A DNA stretch of 64,000 nucleotides, from contig NZ_DRFV01000001.1 in the NCBI RefSeq assembly GCF_011050365.1, positions 248,001 to 312,000 of the forward strand. Direction: 5' to 3'. Position numbers and translations under genes: made by a program. The stretch is from Pseudohongiella sp. GTDB lineage: Bacteria > Pseudomonadota > Gammaproteobacteria > Pseudomonadales > Pseudohongiellaceae. Every line of letters begins with the position of its first letter. Position 1 is the first letter of the stretch. Below, one piece after another: positions 63,420 to 64,000 of the stretch. A model generated the notes under the pieces. That model searched no databases and was not told the DNA's origin. It was given only the letters and a program-made list of their open reading frames with translations.

Positions 63420-64000
63420 CTGCCCTCCAGACGCGTGGGCAACGGCGCTTCGTCAAGTGCCAGGGCAATGGCCTGTCCGGCATGAATCGCAGTGGTATCG
63501 TACAACGCAACCTGGGTGTCCTGTTGCTGAATCAGCAGTGCGATTTCAGTACAGCCGAGAATAATCGCCTGTGCGCCACTGTCAGCGAGCCGGGAAACGA
63601 TGTCCAGGTAACGTGCTTTGGAAGCAGCGCTGATAACTCCGAGGCACAGCTCAGTATAGATTACATCGTGAATAACCGCCCGCTCGTTATCATCCGGCAC
63701 CAGCACGTCGATTCCCTGCGCTTGCAGCCGCGCTTTGTAGAAATCCTGCTCCATGGTGAACTTTGTCCCCAGCAGTCCAACCCGGCTGATGCCGTCGGCC
63801 AGCAGAACACGGGCCGTCGCATCGGCTATATGCAGAATGGGGATGTCGAGTTTGTGCTGAATCTGTGGCGCGACCTTGTGCATGGTGTTGGTGCAGATCA
63901 GCAAAAAATCGGCACCTGCTTTTTGCACTGACAGCGCGGCGTCGGCGAGAATGTCAGCCGTCCTGTCCCACTCACCCTGATGCTGCAGGGTTTCTATGTC
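63416..64000 (-). CDS. aspartate/glutamate racemase family protein (partial, 5' end outside window)
   Basis: The frame is open from the window edge to the stop at 63416 (194 codons visible). It includes both catalytic cysteines: LLICTNTMHKVAP and IILGCTEIALLI. The fold and spacing match the Asp/Glu racemase (YgeA-like) family, which is cofactor-independent. A GTG at 63928 exists but homology-like sequence (DIETLQHQGEWDRTADIL) continues upstream of it, so the gene begins beyond 64000. The exact substrate amino acid is unknown. Confidence 0.9.
   Translation of the reverse strand, partial: DIETLQHQGEWDRTADILADAALSVQKAGADFLLICTNTMHKVAPQIQHKLDIPILHIADATARVLLADGISRVGLLGTKFTMEQDFYKARLQAQGIDVLVPDDNERAVIHDVIYTELCLGVISAASKARYLDIVSRLADSGAQAIILGCTEIALLIQQQDTQVALYDTTAIHAGQAIALALDEAPLPTRLEGS

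Noticed and set aside
1-64000. rRNA, tRNA, prophage or insertion sequences
   Set aside because: I found no tRNA-like cloverleaf at gene ends, no rRNA segments, and no transposase, integrase or phage structural genes.

Overview
The window reads as a chromosomal segment of a free-living, aerobic, probably marine gammaproteobacterium. The reasons are the gene families present (Hsp33, ArfB, PiuC, YfbR, YqaA, DUF2835, an Lrp/DadA pair, a LiuR-type MerR, IcmF), many Sec, Tat and lipoprotein signals, moderately high GC, and the richness in acyl-CoA metabolism. I cannot name the genus. Fused TrpEG, IcmF and several exported serine hydrolases would suit a Pseudohongiellaceae/OM182 or Cellvibrionales-like lineage, but that is a guess. 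I see no rRNA, tRNA, prophage, insertion sequence or CRISPR array. The last gene (63416-64000, minus strand) runs off the right edge.

Layout. 12-2473: a polyamine block on the minus strand (speD, speE) ending in a tandem universal stress protein. 2474-2967: a gene-free stretch with REP-like inverted repeats. 2968-8769: beta-oxidation (acyl-CoA dehydrogenase, thiolase, FadB-like multifunctional enzyme, zinc alcohol dehydrogenase). 8894-11756: a MASE1-GGDEF diguanylate cyclase and an exported serine hydrolase. 12043-12431: a small bicistron encoding a double-glycine-leader peptide and a tiny membrane protein. 12514-20039: a DMT exporter, a pair of acyl-CoA dehydrogenases, a membrane zinc protease, a PD40 beta-propeller, a second serine hydrolase and an SDR. 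20161-23920: a Tat-exported aminotransferase, then a trp attenuator and fused trpEG. 23864-31360: HupE, Hsp33, an esterase, threonine aldolase, an FAD oxidoreductase, AlkC and MipA. 31357-35701: an S1/P1 nuclease, a predicted sigma-54 small RNA, arfB, a VOC protein, a P1 peptidase, and an outer membrane protein behind a second sigma-54 promoter. 35881-41773: a thiolase, a large redoxin/cytochrome c/PHM-like copper protein, an AbgT transporter and an XRE regulator. 41794-50862: YfbR, an MFS carrier, ppc, PiuC with a Fur box, lipoproteins and a peroxiredoxin. 50922-56027: thiolase, MerR regulator and IcmF around one operator. 56063-64000: PhoD, TauE, EVE, AHSA1, DadA/Lrp, class II aldolase, DUF2835, YqaA and an Asp/Glu racemase.

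How it fits together. The recurrent theme is catabolism of fatty and branched acyl-CoAs: three thiolases, three acyl-CoA dehydrogenases, a hydratase/dehydrogenase and IcmF, feeding central metabolism, with Ppc replenishing oxaloacetate. Regulation visible in the DNA includes a complete trp attenuator with a probably leaderless leader peptide, two sigma-54 promoters about 2.5 kb apart (one driving a terminator-ended small RNA), a Fur-like box at piuC, a LiuR-like palindrome between merR and icmF, and paired operators at the XRE gene. The most novel items are the sigma-54 small RNA, the microcin-like gene pair, the trp leader and the three-domain copper protein.
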